From: an uncultured Oscillospiraceae bacterium
GTDB lineage: Bacteria > Bacillota > Clostridia > Oscillospirales > Oscillospiraceae
Reading direction: 5' to 3'
Assembly (NCBI GenBank): GCA_934591745.1
Contig: CAKTPQ010000006.1
Span: forward strand, 1 to 60,616
Length of the DNA: 60,616 nucleotides
Part shown: positions 32,812 through 42,528 of the stretch, piece after piece
How the letters are laid out: each line of letters opens with the position of its first letter
Numbering within the stretch: position 1 is the first letter of the stretch
Translations under genes and position numbers: made by a program
Notes under the pieces: generated by a model
The model's database searches: none
The model's input: the letters and a program-made list of their open reading frames with translations, nothing else
What the model was told of the DNA's origin: nothing

Positions 32812-33705
32812 ATGACCATTTCGTTACTGCCGCAGTATCTGGTCAACGGCATCCTGGCCGGCATGATCTATGCGGTCTTTACATCCGGCTATTCCCTGAT
32901 CTTTGCCACGTCCCGCTTCATGCATATCGCCAACGGCGGCATCCTGTCCCTGTGCGGCATGCTCACGTGGTACTGCGCCGTGTCCAGAGGGATGCCCATT
33001 GCCGCGGCCATTCTTATCGGCATGGCGGCCGCCCTGCTGACAGGCGTTTTCATTGAGCTTTGCATCTACCGCCACCTGCGGGCCAACGGTCTGCCGTTCC
33101 TGCTGACCATGATCGTGTCGCTGGGCTGCATGACCGTGATACAGAGCCTGCTGGCACTGCTGCTGGGCAACAATATGAAGTATTTTCCCTCCTCCGCCAT
33201 GCTGCCCACCCTGTTCATCGGCTCCGTGGCCATCCCCGGCTGGCAGCTGGTGTGCTTCGGCATCTCCGGCCTGCTGCTCATCGCCATGCTGCTGATCCTG
33301 AACCATACGCGGATCGGCTCGGAGCTCCAGGCTGTCGCCTCCAACAGTGAGATGGCGCGGCTCATCGGCATTCGCCCGGAGAAGATCTATCTGGTGTGCA
33401 TGGTCATCGGCACGGTACTGGCCGCGTGGGTGGGCGCGCAGGAGGTCATCTGCCACGGCATCAACGCCTACGGCGGCATGTCCTTTGCTCTGGTAGGCAT
33501 CGTTGTAAAGGCCATCGGCGGCCCCCGCAACACCAAGGGCATCATCCTTATGGGCTTCATCTACGGCATTGTGGAAAATCTGGCGCTGCTGGCGGTGCCC
33601 GCCAAGTGGTCGTCCAGCCTGGCCTTCGTCATCTTTGTGGTCATCGTACTGGTGCGCGCCACGCCCCAGCGCGTGGCTATGGAAAAGCTGGGAGGTGGCC
33701 TGTAA
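32812..33705 (+). CDS. livH: ABC importer permease LivH-type
   Basis: The 297-aa product is an integral membrane protein with about eight helices, a typical LivH start (LPQYLVNGILAGMIYAVFTSG) and the conserved cytoplasmic EAA-like loop (ASNSEMARLIGI). It pairs with the LivM-type permease, whose ATG overlaps its stop by one base. It starts 24 bases after the binding-protein gene with GGGAG upstream. Confidence 0.92.
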   Translation: MTISLLPQYLVNGILAGMIYAVFTSGYSLIFATSRFMHIANGGILSLCGMLTWYCAVSRGMPIAAAILIGMAAALLTGVFIELCIYRHLRANGLPFLLTMIVSLGCMTVIQSLLALLLGNNMKYFPSSAMLPTLFIGSVAIPGWQLVCFGISGLLLIAMLLILNHTRIGSELQAVASNSEMARLIGIRPEKIYLVCMVIGTVLAAWVGAQEVICHGINAYGGMSFALVGIVVKAIGGPRNTKGIILMGFIYGIVENLALLAVPAKWSSSLAFVIFVVIVLVRATPQRVAMEKLGGGL

Positions 33706-34625
33706 TGACATATTTCTGCTCCCTGATCGCCCTCATCGGTATTTACAGCATCCTGACACTGTCCACCAACCTGCTCATCGGCTACGGCGGCATCGTGTCC
33801 ATGGCGCAGGCCGGTGTGTTCGGCATCGGCGCCTACTGCGTGGCGATCCTGACGCTGCACGGCGTGAACTTCTGGCTGGCCATCCTGCCGGCCATCGCGC
33901 TGTGTGTGCTGGCCAACATTCTGATGACGCTGCCCTCCGTCCGGGCGGGCGGTCTGTACTTCATGGTGGTGTCCTTCGGCTTCTGCAAGCTGATGAATGC
34001 CGTGTTCAGCAACTGGACGTCCGTCACCGGCGGCAGCTACGGCCTGTCCGGTATCCCCAAGGCCACGGTCTTCGGACACTCCGTCACCGGCGGCGTACAG
34101 CAGATGATCCTGGTATGGGTGATCCTGCTGGTGTGCTTCTACACCACCAACCGGCTGATGCGTTCGCCCTACGGCGAGCTGGTGGAGGCCATGCGGCAGG
34201 ATGAGACGGCGCTGGAGGCGCTGGGCAAAAGCCCGTTCCGCATCAAGGTGGTCAACTCCTCCATCAGCGGCGTTTTCTGCGCCATCGCGGCGGCGCTGTA
34301 CATCCAGTACATCGGCTACGCGGATCCTGTGAATTTCAATCAGGACGCCTCCTTCACGCTGACGATCTACGTCTTTTTGGGCGGCGCGGCCACCATGCTT
34401 GGCTCTATCGCCGGCCCGGTGTTCATGCTGCTGATTCCCCGGCTCATCGCCTTCCTGCCCATTCCGGCAGCCATGACCGGCGCCATCGAGCAGCTGATCT
34501 ACGGTCTGCTGCTGGTGGTGTTCATGATGTTCCGCCCGGAGGGCCTGGTTAAAAAGAGATCCGGCCACGCGGCCATGTCGCTTTCCCAGTGGTTCCGGCA
34601 GACGCTCTGCCGGAACAGGCAGTAA
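33705..34625 (+). CDS. livM: ABC importer permease LivM-type
   Basis: The 306-aa product has the LivM signature N-terminus (STNLLIGYGGIVSMAQAGVFGIGAY) and about nine membrane helices. Its ATG at 33705 shares one base with the livH stop (TAATG), and GGAGGTGG is in front. It forms the membrane channel with LivH. Confidence 0.92.
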   Translation: MTYFCSLIALIGIYSILTLSTNLLIGYGGIVSMAQAGVFGIGAYCVAILTLHGVNFWLAILPAIALCVLANILMTLPSVRAGGLYFMVVSFGFCKLMNAVFSNWTSVTGGSYGLSGIPKATVFGHSVTGGVQQMILVWVILLVCFYTTNRLMRSPYGELVEAMRQDETALEALGKSPFRIKVVNSSISGVFCAIAAALYIQYIGYADPVNFNQDASFTLTIYVFLGGAATMLGSIAGPVFMLLIPRLIAFLPIPAAMTGAIEQLIYGLLLVVFMMFRPEGLVKKRSGHAAMSLSQWFRQTLCRNRQ

Positions 34626-34638
34626 GGAGGTGCCCGTT

Positions 34639-35391
34639 ATGCCTATTCTGGAGGTCAGCCATCTGACGAAAAAATTCGGCGGGCTGGTGGCCGTGAACGA
34701 CGCCTCCTTCACCGTGGAGGAAAACCGCATCACCTGTCTCATCGGGCCTAACGGCTCCGGCAAGACCACCGTTTTCAACCTCATCACCGGCGCCATCCCC
34801 GCCGACGGCGGCTCCGTGCTCTACAAGGGCAGCGAGCTCATCGGCAAGCGGGTGGTGCAGACGGTGGCGCTGGGCGTGGCCAGAACGTTTCAGGATCTGA
34901 AGCTGTTCGGTGAATTTACCGTGCTGCAGAACGTGATGGTGGCGCTGCGCGGCCGGCATGGCGAGACTGTGCCGGCGGGCCTGACATACAGCGACCGCTC
35001 TGCCAAGACCCGTGCGGACATTGAAAAAGCCCAGGAGATCCTGGCGCTGTTCGGCCTGTCCGACGCGGCAGAGACGCCGGTGGGCAGCCTGCCCTACGGC
35101 ATGCAGAAGCTGGTGAGCCTGGCGCGGCTGTACGCCGTGGACGCGGAGCTTTTGCTGCTGGACGAACCGGCCTCCGGCATGGACCACGACGGCTACGGCG
35201 TGCTGGAAAAGGCGTTGGAGATCTTTATCGCCGATGGCAAGACCATCCTGCTGGTGGAGCACAACATTGATTTCGTCAGAACAGTGGCCGACAAGGTCAT
35301 CTTTCTCCATCAGGGGCAGGTGCTGGCCGAAGGCTCCATCGACCAGATCACCGCCGACAAGCATCTGACGGAGATCTATTTCGGATTTTAA
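34639..35391 (+). CDS. livG: ABC importer ATPase LivG-type
   Basis: The 250-aa product has Walker A GPNGSGKTT, the signature region LPYGMQKLVSLA and Walker B LLLLDEPASGMD followed by EHNIDFV. ATG 34639 (AAGGAGG upstream) is preferred to a GTG nine bases earlier. The degenerate LSGGQ (LPYGM) is common in LivG. Confidence 0.93.
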   Translation: MPILEVSHLTKKFGGLVAVNDASFTVEENRITCLIGPNGSGKTTVFNLITGAIPADGGSVLYKGSELIGKRVVQTVALGVARTFQDLKLFGEFTVLQNVMVALRGRHGETVPAGLTYSDRSAKTRADIEKAQEILALFGLSDAAETPVGSLPYGMQKLVSLARLYAVDAELLLLDEPASGMDHDGYGVLEKALEIFIADGKTILLVEHNIDFVRTVADKVIFLHQGQVLAEGSIDQITADKHLTEIYFGF

Positions 35392-35403
35392 GGAGATACG
35401 CGC

Positions 35404-36108
35404 ATGCTGGAGATCAAGGATCTGAAAGTATCATACGGCCAGCGCAAGGTGCTGGAGGGCGTGTCGCTGCAGGTCCAGCCCGGGCAGGTGGTGGCCGTGG
35501 TGGGCCACAACGGGGCGGGCAAGACCACGCTCTGCAAGGCCGTTATGGGCCTGGTGGGCGCGGAGTCCGGCTCCATCACCATGGACGGACAGGAGCTGGC
35601 AAACACATCGCCGGCCGTCACCACGGCGGCAGGCATCCGAATGCTGCCCTCGGAGTACCGCGGTATTTTCCGGACGCGGCCCGTCCGCGAGAACCTGACG
35701 GTGGCCGCACCGAAGGATATCTACCGGGACAAGGCACGGCTGGAGGAGAACATCGAGAAGTGCCTGACCCTGTTCCCCGCCCTGCGGGAGCGCATGAACA
35801 CGCCGGCGGGCAATCTCTCCGGCGGACAGCAGCAGATGGTGGCCATGAGCATCGCGCTGATGGCGGACCCGAAGCTGCTGCTGTTGGATGAGCCGTCCAT
35901 CGGCCTCTCCCCCAATCTGGTGCAGAGCATTCTGCAGACCGTGCGGAAGCTGGCGGATGAAAACGGACTGGCTGCCGTCATCGTGGAGCAGAATGTCAAG
36001 GTCGCGCTGGACGTGGCCGACTATGTACTGGCCCTGCGGGGCGGGCGCGTGATCTTCGAGGGCCCCGCGTCCGAGGTATCCGTGGACAAGCTGTGGGACC
36101 TGTTCTGA
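35404..36108 (+). CDS. livF: ABC importer ATPase LivF-type
   Basis: The 234-aa product has Walker A GHNGAGKTT, signature LSGGQQQMVAM and Walker B LLLLDEPSIGL, then EQNVKVAL. It completes the five-gene importer as the second ATPase. ATG 35404 has AAGGAG upstream, 12 bases after livG. The operon ends at the terminator at 36197-36236. Confidence 0.93.
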   Translation: MLEIKDLKVSYGQRKVLEGVSLQVQPGQVVAVVGHNGAGKTTLCKAVMGLVGAESGSITMDGQELANTSPAVTTAAGIRMLPSEYRGIFRTRPVRENLTVAAPKDIYRDKARLEENIEKCLTLFPALRERMNTPAGNLSGGQQQMVAMSIALMADPKLLLLDEPSIGLSPNLVQSILQTVRKLADENGLAAVIVEQNVKVALDVADYVLALRGGRVIFEGPASEVSVDKLWDLF

Positions 36109-36196
36109 GGCACGGCCGTGTGCTTTTGGCGAGCCACCGCTGTATACACTTTCTCTGCCAACCGGAACTTGCGGGCAAAACCCTGCCCAACAGAAT

Positions 36197-36236
36197 AAAA
36201 GACGTCCTGTTTTCGTTGAAAAACAGGACGTCTTTT
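36197..36236. terminator. Bidirectional terminator between the liv and TRAP-dehydrogenase operons
   Basis: AAAAGACGTCCTGTTTT (36197-36213) pairs with AAAACAGGACGTCTTTT (36220-36236). It ends both converging operons. Confidence 0.92.
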
Positions 36237-36244
36237 GTTCTTTA

Positions 36245-36982
36245 TCAGCTATGCGGGCCGGGCTGCGTTTCATCCTGGATAAACAGAGTCTGAAAACGAT
36301 TATCGAGCACATGGACAGCCCCGATGCCGGATAGGCTTTGTGCGGCACGATCTGCCGCCGTGCGAAAGCCCTCGGTATCATCCTCCGCAAAGGGGAGATG
36401 ATACAGTGCGATATGGTCGGCATGCAGATGCTCCCGCAAAAAATCCTGCCCGCGCCGCAGCGTGATCCAGGGGAAGTTCAGCAGTGCAAGGCGCAGGTGC
36501 CGTCCGTCCACCACGGGAAGCAGTTCCGGAGAAGCCACGGTGCAGTCGCCGGGAAGCAGTACGCTGTCTTTTCCGCAGGTGATGGTGAGCCCGTAATGCG
36601 GCACACCGGCGAAAGCCATGCCGTCGTGGGTCAGGCGGTAAAAGTGCAGCGCCACACCCCCGATGGATGCGGCGGTCTCCCGCCCTGACAGAAGCTCCTG
36701 TTCCGGAAAATCTTTCCGCGGCAGAAACAACCGAGCCTTCGGCCAGCGGCGGCAGGCCTCCGCCGTCAAATGCGCCGCATAGTGATCCGGATGACAGTGC
36801 GTATAAACAATGGCATCCGGCGACTGAAAGGCGGCTTCGGACCACAGCCGCCGGAGCAGATGACTGTCCAGCGTGGAGAATCCCGGCACACGCATATCGT
36901 GGAGCGCGTCTATCCAGACGCGGACGCCACCCAGCTCCACGGAAACGCCTGCGTTTGCACTCAGCGTAACACGGATCGCCAT
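36245..36982 (-). CDS. MBL-fold hydrolase (UlaG/metal-dependent hydrolase type)
   Basis: The 245-aa product has the two-metal motif THCHPDHYA (HxHxDH), a later metal Asp in LLPGDCTV and a C-terminal His in EHLHADHIAL. The overall shape, with a short beta strand start (VTLSANAGVSVELGG), recalls the UlaG/PhnP-like branch. It is the last gene of the minus-strand TRAP-dehydrogenase operon, starting 12 bases after the E3 stop. A role in hydrolysing a thioester, lactone or phosphodiester of the pathway is possible. Function not assigned. Confidence 0.88.
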   Translation of the reverse strand: MAIRVTLSANAGVSVELGGVRVWIDALHDMRVPGFSTLDSHLLRRLWSEAAFQSPDAIVYTHCHPDHYAAHLTAEACRRWPKARLFLPRKDFPEQELLSGRETAASIGGVALHFYRLTHDGMAFAGVPHYGLTITCGKDSVLLPGDCTVASPELLPVVDGRHLRLALLNFPWITLRRGQDFLREHLHADHIALYHLPFAEDDTEGFRTAADRAAQSLSGIGAVHVLDNRFQTLFIQDETQPGPHS

Positions 36983-36993
36983 TTTGCGCGCTG

Positions 36994-38394
36994 TCAGTTC
37001 TTTGTGTGGATGGCGCGCTTTTCCGCGTTCAGCGCGGCTTCGCGCATGGTCTCCGTGACGGTGGGATGGGAGTGGATGGTGTCGATGATCTCATCCAGCG
37101 TCATCTCACCCTCGATGGCCAGCGCGCCCTCAGCGATAAGGTCGGTCGCACGGGGCCCGATGATATGCATGCCCAGGATCTCGCCGTACTCCGTGCCGGC
37201 GATGATCTTTACAAGGCCCTCGCCTCCATTGAGGATCAACGCCTTGCCGTTGGCGCTCATGGGGAATTTGCCCACCTTATAGGCGATGCCCTGCGCCTTG
37301 CACTGTTCCTCGGTCAGGCCCACAGAGGCGGCCTCCGGCTCCATGTATACGCAGGTGGGGTTGGTCTTTTCGCAATAGTGCGCCTCATGACCGCAGATGT
37401 TTTCTGCTGCCACCTCGCCCATGGCGGAGGCGGTATGTGCCAACTGCGCATGGCCGAACACACAGTCGCCGATGGCATACACGCCGGGAACGTTGGTCTC
37501 CATCTTGTCGTTAACCAGGATACGGCCTTTATCGTTGTCGATCTTGCCGGCGGCCAGATCCAGTTCTGCTGTGTTGGCCTTGCGGCCGATGGCCACCAGC
37601 ACCTTCTCCGCCTCAAAGCTGACGGTATTGCCGGACTTGTCCCTGCAAACCACCTTTGCGCCCACGGGGCTGCTCTCCACAGACTGCACGGGGCACTCCA
37701 GATGGAAGTCCATGCCCATCTTCTTCATGTGAGCCACACCGATCTTCGTCAGATCGCCGTCCAGCATGGGCAGCATATGGTCCATGGCCTCCACCACGGT
37801 GATTTTCGTGCCGAAGGCCGCGTAGGCGCAGGCCAGCTCCAACCCGATGACTCCGCCGCCGATGACCACCATGGTCGCGGGCAGCTTGTCCAGCGACAGT
37901 GCGCCAGTGGAATCAATGCAGTTGGGGTTCTCCTTCAGGCCCGGGATAGGCGGCTGGGCGTTGACGGAACCGGTGGCCACTATGATGGCATCAGCCGTCA
38001 TGCGCTCTCTGCTTCCATCGGTCTTGATGACCTCCAGCTGCTTCTCGCCGGTGAACCTGGCGGTGCCGTCCACCTTCTTGACCTTGTTCAGCTTCAGAAG
38101 GCCGGCCACGCCGTTGGTCAACTGCTTGCTGATGGCGTTCTTGTGGGCGATGACCTGGGGGAAGTTGATCTTTACCCCTTCCACCTCCACGCCGATATCC
38201 TTGCCCTGAGTCCTGACCTGCTCGGCCAGTTCGGCAGAGTGCAGCAGGCATTTGGTTGGGATGCAGCCCACATTCAGACAGGTGCCGCCCAGATATTGCT
38301 TTTCAATAACGGTCACGTCCGCGCCCAGCTGTGCGGCACGGATGGCTGCCACATACCCGCCGGGACCACCGCCGATGACAATGATCTTTTTCAT
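36994..38394 (-). CDS. lpdA: Dihydrolipoamide dehydrogenase (E3)
   Basis: The 466-aa flavoprotein reoxidises dihydrolipoamide on E2 with NAD+. The FAD motif is GGGPGGYVAA, the redox disulfide Cys39-x4-Cys44 lies in GGTCLNVGCIPTK, the NAD motif is VIGGGVIGLELA and the C-terminal catalytic HSHPTVTE is present. Length is standard and there is no fused lipoyl domain. It follows E2 by 13 bases in the same operon. Confidence 0.96.
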   Translation of the reverse strand: MKKIIVIGGGPGGYVAAIRAAQLGADVTVIEKQYLGGTCLNVGCIPTKCLLHSAELAEQVRTQGKDIGVEVEGVKINFPQVIAHKNAISKQLTNGVAGLLKLNKVKKVDGTARFTGEKQLEVIKTDGSRERMTADAIIVATGSVNAQPPIPGLKENPNCIDSTGALSLDKLPATMVVIGGGVIGLELACAYAAFGTKITVVEAMDHMLPMLDGDLTKIGVAHMKKMGMDFHLECPVQSVESSPVGAKVVCRDKSGNTVSFEAEKVLVAIGRKANTAELDLAAGKIDNDKGRILVNDKMETNVPGVYAIGDCVFGHAQLAHTASAMGEVAAENICGHEAHYCEKTNPTCVYMEPEAASVGLTEEQCKAQGIAYKVGKFPMSANGKALILNGGEGLVKIIAGTEYGEILGMHIIGPRATDLIAEGALAIEGEMTLDEIIDTIHSHPTVTETMREAALNAEKRAIHTKN

Positions 38395-38407
38395 ACAGCA
38401 CCTCTCA

Positions 38408-39640
38408 TCAAAGCAGGATCTCTACGGGCGACTGCAGCAGGTCGCGCAGCGCCATACCGAAGCGCGCTTCCACGGCACCGTCCATGGCACGATGGTCGAA
38501 GGTGCAGCAAAGGCGCATGACCTGATGCTTTGAAATGGTTCCATCTGGCTCCATGACCAACTCATCCTCCACCGCCGTGACGCCGAGGATAGCGGCATCC
38601 GGCTGGTTGACGATAGGCGTGAACATCTCGATGCCGAACATACCCAGATTAGATACGGTGAAAGTGGAACCCTTGTAATCATCAGGGGTCAGGCCGCCGT
38701 CCTTGGCACGAGCCGCCAGATCTTTGGCACGGGCCGCCAGTGCATCCAGACTCAGCTTGTCCGCATCGCGGATCACGGGAACGATCAATCCCGTGTCCAG
38801 CGCAACAGCCATGCCCAGATTGACGTGAGCACGATGGATGATCTGGCTGCCGTCAAAGCTGACCAGCATCTCGGGATGCGCCGCAAGGCATTTTGCCGTT
38901 GCCTTGAGGAGTAGATCATTGACAGAGTACTTTTTGCCTGTCTTCTCCAGCAGTTCCTTGCGGAACTGCATCAGCGCCGTCACGTCCACCTTGGTGACCT
39001 GCGTTACGGGCGGAATCTCCGTGTGGGACTGCTGCATACGCTGAGCCACGACCTTGCGCATGCCGGAGAGCTTCTCCACTGTGTCGCCGTCCATCAGCTC
39101 TGCCGCGGCAGCGGTAGGAGCCAGTGCAGCAGCGGCGGGGGCGGGAGCGGGGGCGGCGGGCGCTGTCGGGACCTGCGCGGCGTAGGCGCGGACATCATCC
39201 GCACGGATACGTCCGCTGGTGCCGCCGGGTGTTACCTGCGACAGGTCAACGCCCAGCTTGGCAGCGATCTTGCGGGCCAGCGGGGATGCCTTGACACGGC
39301 CGCCGGACACCTGGCCGGCGGCGGGTACGCTCTCCACAGTGACAGGCGCACTTTCCGCGGCAGCGGGCGCCGCCGTGCCGCCAGCATCGGGAAGGGCCTC
39401 GCCGGGCTGACCGACATATGCCATCAGTCCCTGCACGGGAACATCCTCACCCTCCTGTGCAACGATCTTCAGCAGTACGCCGTCCACCTCGCTGACCACG
39501 TCGTTGGTCAGCTTCTCTGTCTCGATGCTGGCCAGCACATCGCCGGCCTTGACGGTATCTCCCTCGGCCTTGAGCCACTGAGCGACCGTACCAGTCTCCA
39601 TGGAAACGCCGAACTGCGGCATTCTGATCTCAGTTGCCAT
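38408..39640 (-). CDS. 2-Oxo acid/acetoin dehydrogenase E2 (dihydrolipoamide acyltransferase)
   Basis: The 410-aa product has one lipoyl domain with the modified Lys43 (ETEKLTND). An Ala/Pro-rich linker, a peripheral-subunit-binding domain (about 114-152, SPLARKIAAKLGV), a second linker and a catalytic domain ending in DHRAMDGA (His near 383) follow. It transfers the acyl group to CoA. A single lipoyl domain and operon partners point to an acetoin- or branched-chain-type complex. ATG 39640 follows AGGAGG. Lipoylation would be done by the ligase encoded at 48164. Confidence 0.94.
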   Translation of the reverse strand: MATEIRMPQFGVSMETGTVAQWLKAEGDTVKAGDVLASIETEKLTNDVVSEVDGVLLKIVAQEGEDVPVQGLMAYVGQPGEALPDAGGTAAPAAAESAPVTVESVPAAGQVSGGRVKASPLARKIAAKLGVDLSQVTPGGTSGRIRADDVRAYAAQVPTAPAAPAPAPAAAALAPTAAAAELMDGDTVEKLSGMRKVVAQRMQQSHTEIPPVTQVTKVDVTALMQFRKELLEKTGKKYSVNDLLLKATAKCLAAHPEMLVSFDGSQIIHRAHVNLGMAVALDTGLIVPVIRDADKLSLDALAARAKDLAARAKDGGLTPDDYKGSTFTVSNLGMFGIEMFTPIVNQPDAAILGVTAVEDELVMEPDGTISKHQVMRLCCTFDHRAMDGAVEARFGMALRDLLQSPVEILL

Positions 39641-39650
39641 ATGTGCCTCC

Positions 39651-40631
39651 TTATTCTTTCAGCAGAGCGGCTGCCTCGGCGGCGATGCGCTCGGGATTGG
39701 GATAGATCTCGTCCTCCAGTTCGGCGCAGAAGGGCACGGAGGAGTTCAGTGCCGCCACACGGCGCACAGGTGCGTCCAGTTGATCAAACAGTTCCTCCAT
39801 GATCTGAGCGGACAGCTCCGCGCCGAAACCGCAGCGTTTGACATCTTCCTCGGCGATAAGTACACGGTGGGTCTTGCTGACAGAGTCACGGATGGTATCC
39901 CAATCCAGCGGGACGAGGCTCCGAAGGTCAATGACCTCCGCGCTCACACCGTCGGCAGCCAGCTTTTCCGCAGCCTCCAGCGAGAAATTGACCTGGCGGG
40001 CCCACGTGAGGATGGTCAGATCAGTGCCTTCACGGCGGATATTGGCGCTGCCCAGCGGGATCGGCGCAACATCGTCCGGCATTTCCACCTTCTGCGGGTA
40101 GAGAAGTTTGTGCTCCAGAAACACCACAGGGTCGTCATCGCGGATAGCGGTCATAAGCAGGCCCTTAGCGTCAGTCGGCGTAGAGGGGCATACCAGCTTC
40201 AGGCCGGGAATATGGGCAAAAAGCGCCTCCATGTTCTGGGAGTGCTGCGCCGCGCCGCGGCGGCCGGTACCCATAGGCGCACGGATTACCATGGGGATCT
40301 TGACCTGCCCGCCGGTCATATAGTGCAGCTTTGCCGCCTGGTTCATCACGGGATCCAGGCAGACGGAGATAAAATCGTTGTACATCAGCTCGACAATGGG
40401 ACGCTTGCCGCGCATGGCCGCGCCCACGCCGATGCCGGTGAAGCCCCATTCGCTGATAGGCGTGGCGATGATGCGGTCGGGACCATACTTGTCCAGCAGG
40501 CCGATGCACGAGCCGAAGGGGCCGCCCAACTCACCGATATCCTCGCCCAGAACGATCACGTTTTCATCACGGAGCATTTCCTCGTCGATCGCCTCGCGGA
40601 TGGCAGCGATCATGGTAGTCTTACGGCTCAT
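39651..40631 (-). CDS. 2-Oxo acid/acetoin dehydrogenase E1 beta subunit
   Basis: The 326-aa product belongs to the transketolase-like beta subunits (VIVLGEDIGELGG near the N-terminus; APMGTGRRGAAQHSQ; a C-terminal transketolase_C domain with LIAEEDV). It forms the TPP-dependent E1 with the alpha subunit. Its ATG overlaps the alpha stop (ATGA), so the subunits are translationally coupled. Closest in feel to acetoin dehydrogenase AcoB or pyruvate E1 beta. Confidence 0.93.
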   Translation of the reverse strand: MSRKTTMIAAIREAIDEEMLRDENVIVLGEDIGELGGPFGSCIGLLDKYGPDRIIATPISEWGFTGIGVGAAMRGKRPIVELMYNDFISVCLDPVMNQAAKLHYMTGGQVKIPMVIRAPMGTGRRGAAQHSQNMEALFAHIPGLKLVCPSTPTDAKGLLMTAIRDDDPVVFLEHKLLYPQKVEMPDDVAPIPLGSANIRREGTDLTILTWARQVNFSLEAAEKLAADGVSAEVIDLRSLVPLDWDTIRDSVSKTHRVLIAEEDVKRCGFGAELSAQIMEELFDQLDAPVRRVAALNSSVPFCAELEDEIYPNPERIAAEAAALLKE

Positions 40632-41617
40632 CGAACAACACTCCTTTCATTGTCACAGGCATAGTTGTATTTCAGCACATCGGCGGGATCGGGCATCGGG
40701 GACTCCAGCGCGAACTGATACGCCTTTTCCATGCGTGCCTCTACCGCCGCCTCCACGGCATCCATCTCCGCCTGTGTGGCAGCGCCCTCCGCCAGCAGAT
40801 ATGCCTTGAATTTGTTGATCACGTCATTTTCGTGGGCTGCCGCGTTATACGCTTCGGACATGTACTTGGCCGGGTCACCCACATAATGGCCGGTGTAGCG
40901 ATACACATCGCACTCCAGCAGCACCGGGCCCTTGCCGCTGCGGGCATGGGCCACAGCTTTCTGCATGGCCTCATAGACGGCCAGCACATCTGTGCCGTCT
41001 ACCACATCGCCTTCGATGCCGTAGCCCTGAGCACGCTGGGCCAGCGTGGAGGTAGCGCAGGTGGTGTGGATGTTGGTCGACACGGCGTACTGGTTATTTT
41101 CAATGAAATAGACAATGGGCAGCTTCCAGACTGCCGCCATATTGATGCACTCGTGGAAGCAGCCCTGGTTGGTGGCGCCGTCACCGAAGAATGCCACGGA
41201 TACCGCGCCGTCCTTATTGATCTTGGATGCCAGCGCCGAGCCTGTGGCCAGAGGAATGCCGCCGCCGACGATACCGTTGGCTCCCAGCAGGCCGCTCTCC
41301 ACCTTCGTGACGTGCATGGAGCCGCCGCGGCCATGGCAGAAACCGCTTTCCTTGCCGTAAAGCTCCGCCAGCGTATGCTCCAGATCGTCGCTCTTCATGA
41401 CACAGTGGCCGTGGCCGCGGTGGCTGGCCGTAATATAGTCTGTAGATTCCAGTGCCATATTGGCGCCCACAACAGCACCCTCCTCGCCCAGGCAGACGTG
41501 GATGTTGCCCTTGATCTCGCCCTTGAGGCCGCCCTCCATGGCGCGCTGCTCAAATTTACGGACCTTCCAAAGGTTTTCCAGGACCTTCAGAAGAAATTCC
41601 TTTTCATAGGTTGCCAT
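40628..41617 (-). CDS. 2-Oxo acid/acetoin dehydrogenase E1 alpha subunit
   Basis: The 329-aa product carries the TPP-binding motif GDG (145-147) through NN (174-175) in GDGATNQGCFHECINM and IENNQYA. It also has the GRGGSMH loop near residue 100. The layout is that of acetoin dehydrogenase AcoA. ATG 41617 has GGAGG upstream. It decarboxylates the 2-oxo acid, or cleaves acetoin, and passes the acyl group to the E2 lipoyl arm. Substrate must come from the TRAP importer and dehydrogenase upstream in the operon. Confidence 0.93.
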   Translation of the reverse strand: MATYEKEFLLKVLENLWKVRKFEQRAMEGGLKGEIKGNIHVCLGEEGAVVGANMALESTDYITASHRGHGHCVMKSDDLEHTLAELYGKESGFCHGRGGSMHVTKVESGLLGANGIVGGGIPLATGSALASKINKDGAVSVAFFGDGATNQGCFHECINMAAVWKLPIVYFIENNQYAVSTNIHTTCATSTLAQRAQGYGIEGDVVDGTDVLAVYEAMQKAVAHARSGKGPVLLECDVYRYTGHYVGDPAKYMSEAYNAAAHENDVINKFKAYLLAEGAATQAEMDAVEAAVEARMEKAYQFALESPMPDPADVLKYNYACDNERSVVR

Positions 41618-41642
41618 TCCATAACCTCCTAAGATCTACTTT

Positions 41643-42527
41643 TTATTGGAACAGGTCGATGACAGCCGCCGCATCCTCGTTGCCGCGGCCCATATCCGCC
41701 AGCTTCTCCAACAGCGAGGTGGACAGATCGCAGGCGGGGATATCGGCCCCCAGAGCACGCGCCATATCCTGTGCATTGTGCTGGTCCTTCAGGTGGATCA
41801 GTACGCGGGAGGATGCCGTGTAATCTCTGTCGATCATCTTGCCGCCCTTCATCGTCAGAACGGGACTGCCGGCGGCGCCGCCGGACAGGGCCTCCATGAG
41901 CCGTGTCAGGTCTACGCCGGCCCTGCGTGCAAGGCCGAACGCCTCGGCGATCAGCGTGATCTCGCCGCCGACGATCAGGTTGTTGATCAGCTTGGCGGCA
42001 TAACCGCTGCCCAGCGGGCCCATGTACGTCACGCGGGAGGCAAAGCATGCCAGCAACGGCATGACCCGCGCCACAGCTGCCTCACTGCCGCCGCACATGG
42101 CGCTCAGCGTACCTTTTTCGGCGCCGTCTACGCCGCCGCTGACGGGGCAGTCGATCAGCTCGACGCCCCGCGCAGCGGCCTGCGCAGCGCAGCTCTGTAT
42201 GACCGAGGGCACTGAGGAGCTGGTGTCCACGATCACCGAACCGTTCCGGCAGTTCCGAACGGCTGCCTCCAGATTTGCCCGAACCAGCTCATTGCTGGGC
42301 AGGCTGAGGAAAACCACATCGCTTTTTTCCAGCAGCGCTGTGCTGTCCGGCTCAGGCGTTCCGCCGGCCGCCGCCAGCTTTTCCAGGGCGGCAGGCACAA
42401 TGTCAAAGCCGTACACAGGGCAGCCGCTTTTCTCCAGCAGCCGCCGCGCCATGGGAAGCCCCATGTTGCCAAGGCCGATAAACCCGATGCGGAGCGTGTC
42501 TCTTGTCAGGCACTCGCTGCTGTGCAT
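41643..42527 (-). CDS. Beta-hydroxyacid dehydrogenase (3-hydroxyisobutyrate/tartronate semialdehyde reductase family)
   Basis: The 294-aa product has the Rossmann motif GFIGLGNMGLPMA, the substrate-binding DCPVSGGVDGAEKG and the catalytic Lys in GSGYAAKLINN. These mark NAD(P)-dependent oxidation of a beta-hydroxy acid or 3-hydroxyisobutyrate-like compound. It begins one base after the TRAP binding-protein stop, so it is coupled to substrate uptake. It may oxidise the imported hydroxy acid before the E1-E2-E3 complex acts. Exact substrate not assignable. Confidence 0.92.
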   Translation of the reverse strand: MHSSECLTRDTLRIGFIGLGNMGLPMARRLLEKSGCPVYGFDIVPAALEKLAAAGGTPEPDSTALLEKSDVVFLSLPSNELVRANLEAAVRNCRNGSVIVDTSSSVPSVIQSCAAQAAARGVELIDCPVSGGVDGAEKGTLSAMCGGSEAAVARVMPLLACFASRVTYMGPLGSGYAAKLINNLIVGGEITLIAEAFGLARRAGVDLTRLMEALSGGAAGSPVLTMKGGKMIDRDYTASSRVLIHLKDQHNAQDMARALGADIPACDLSTSLLEKLADMGRGNEDAAAVIDLFQ

Positions 42528-42528
42528 G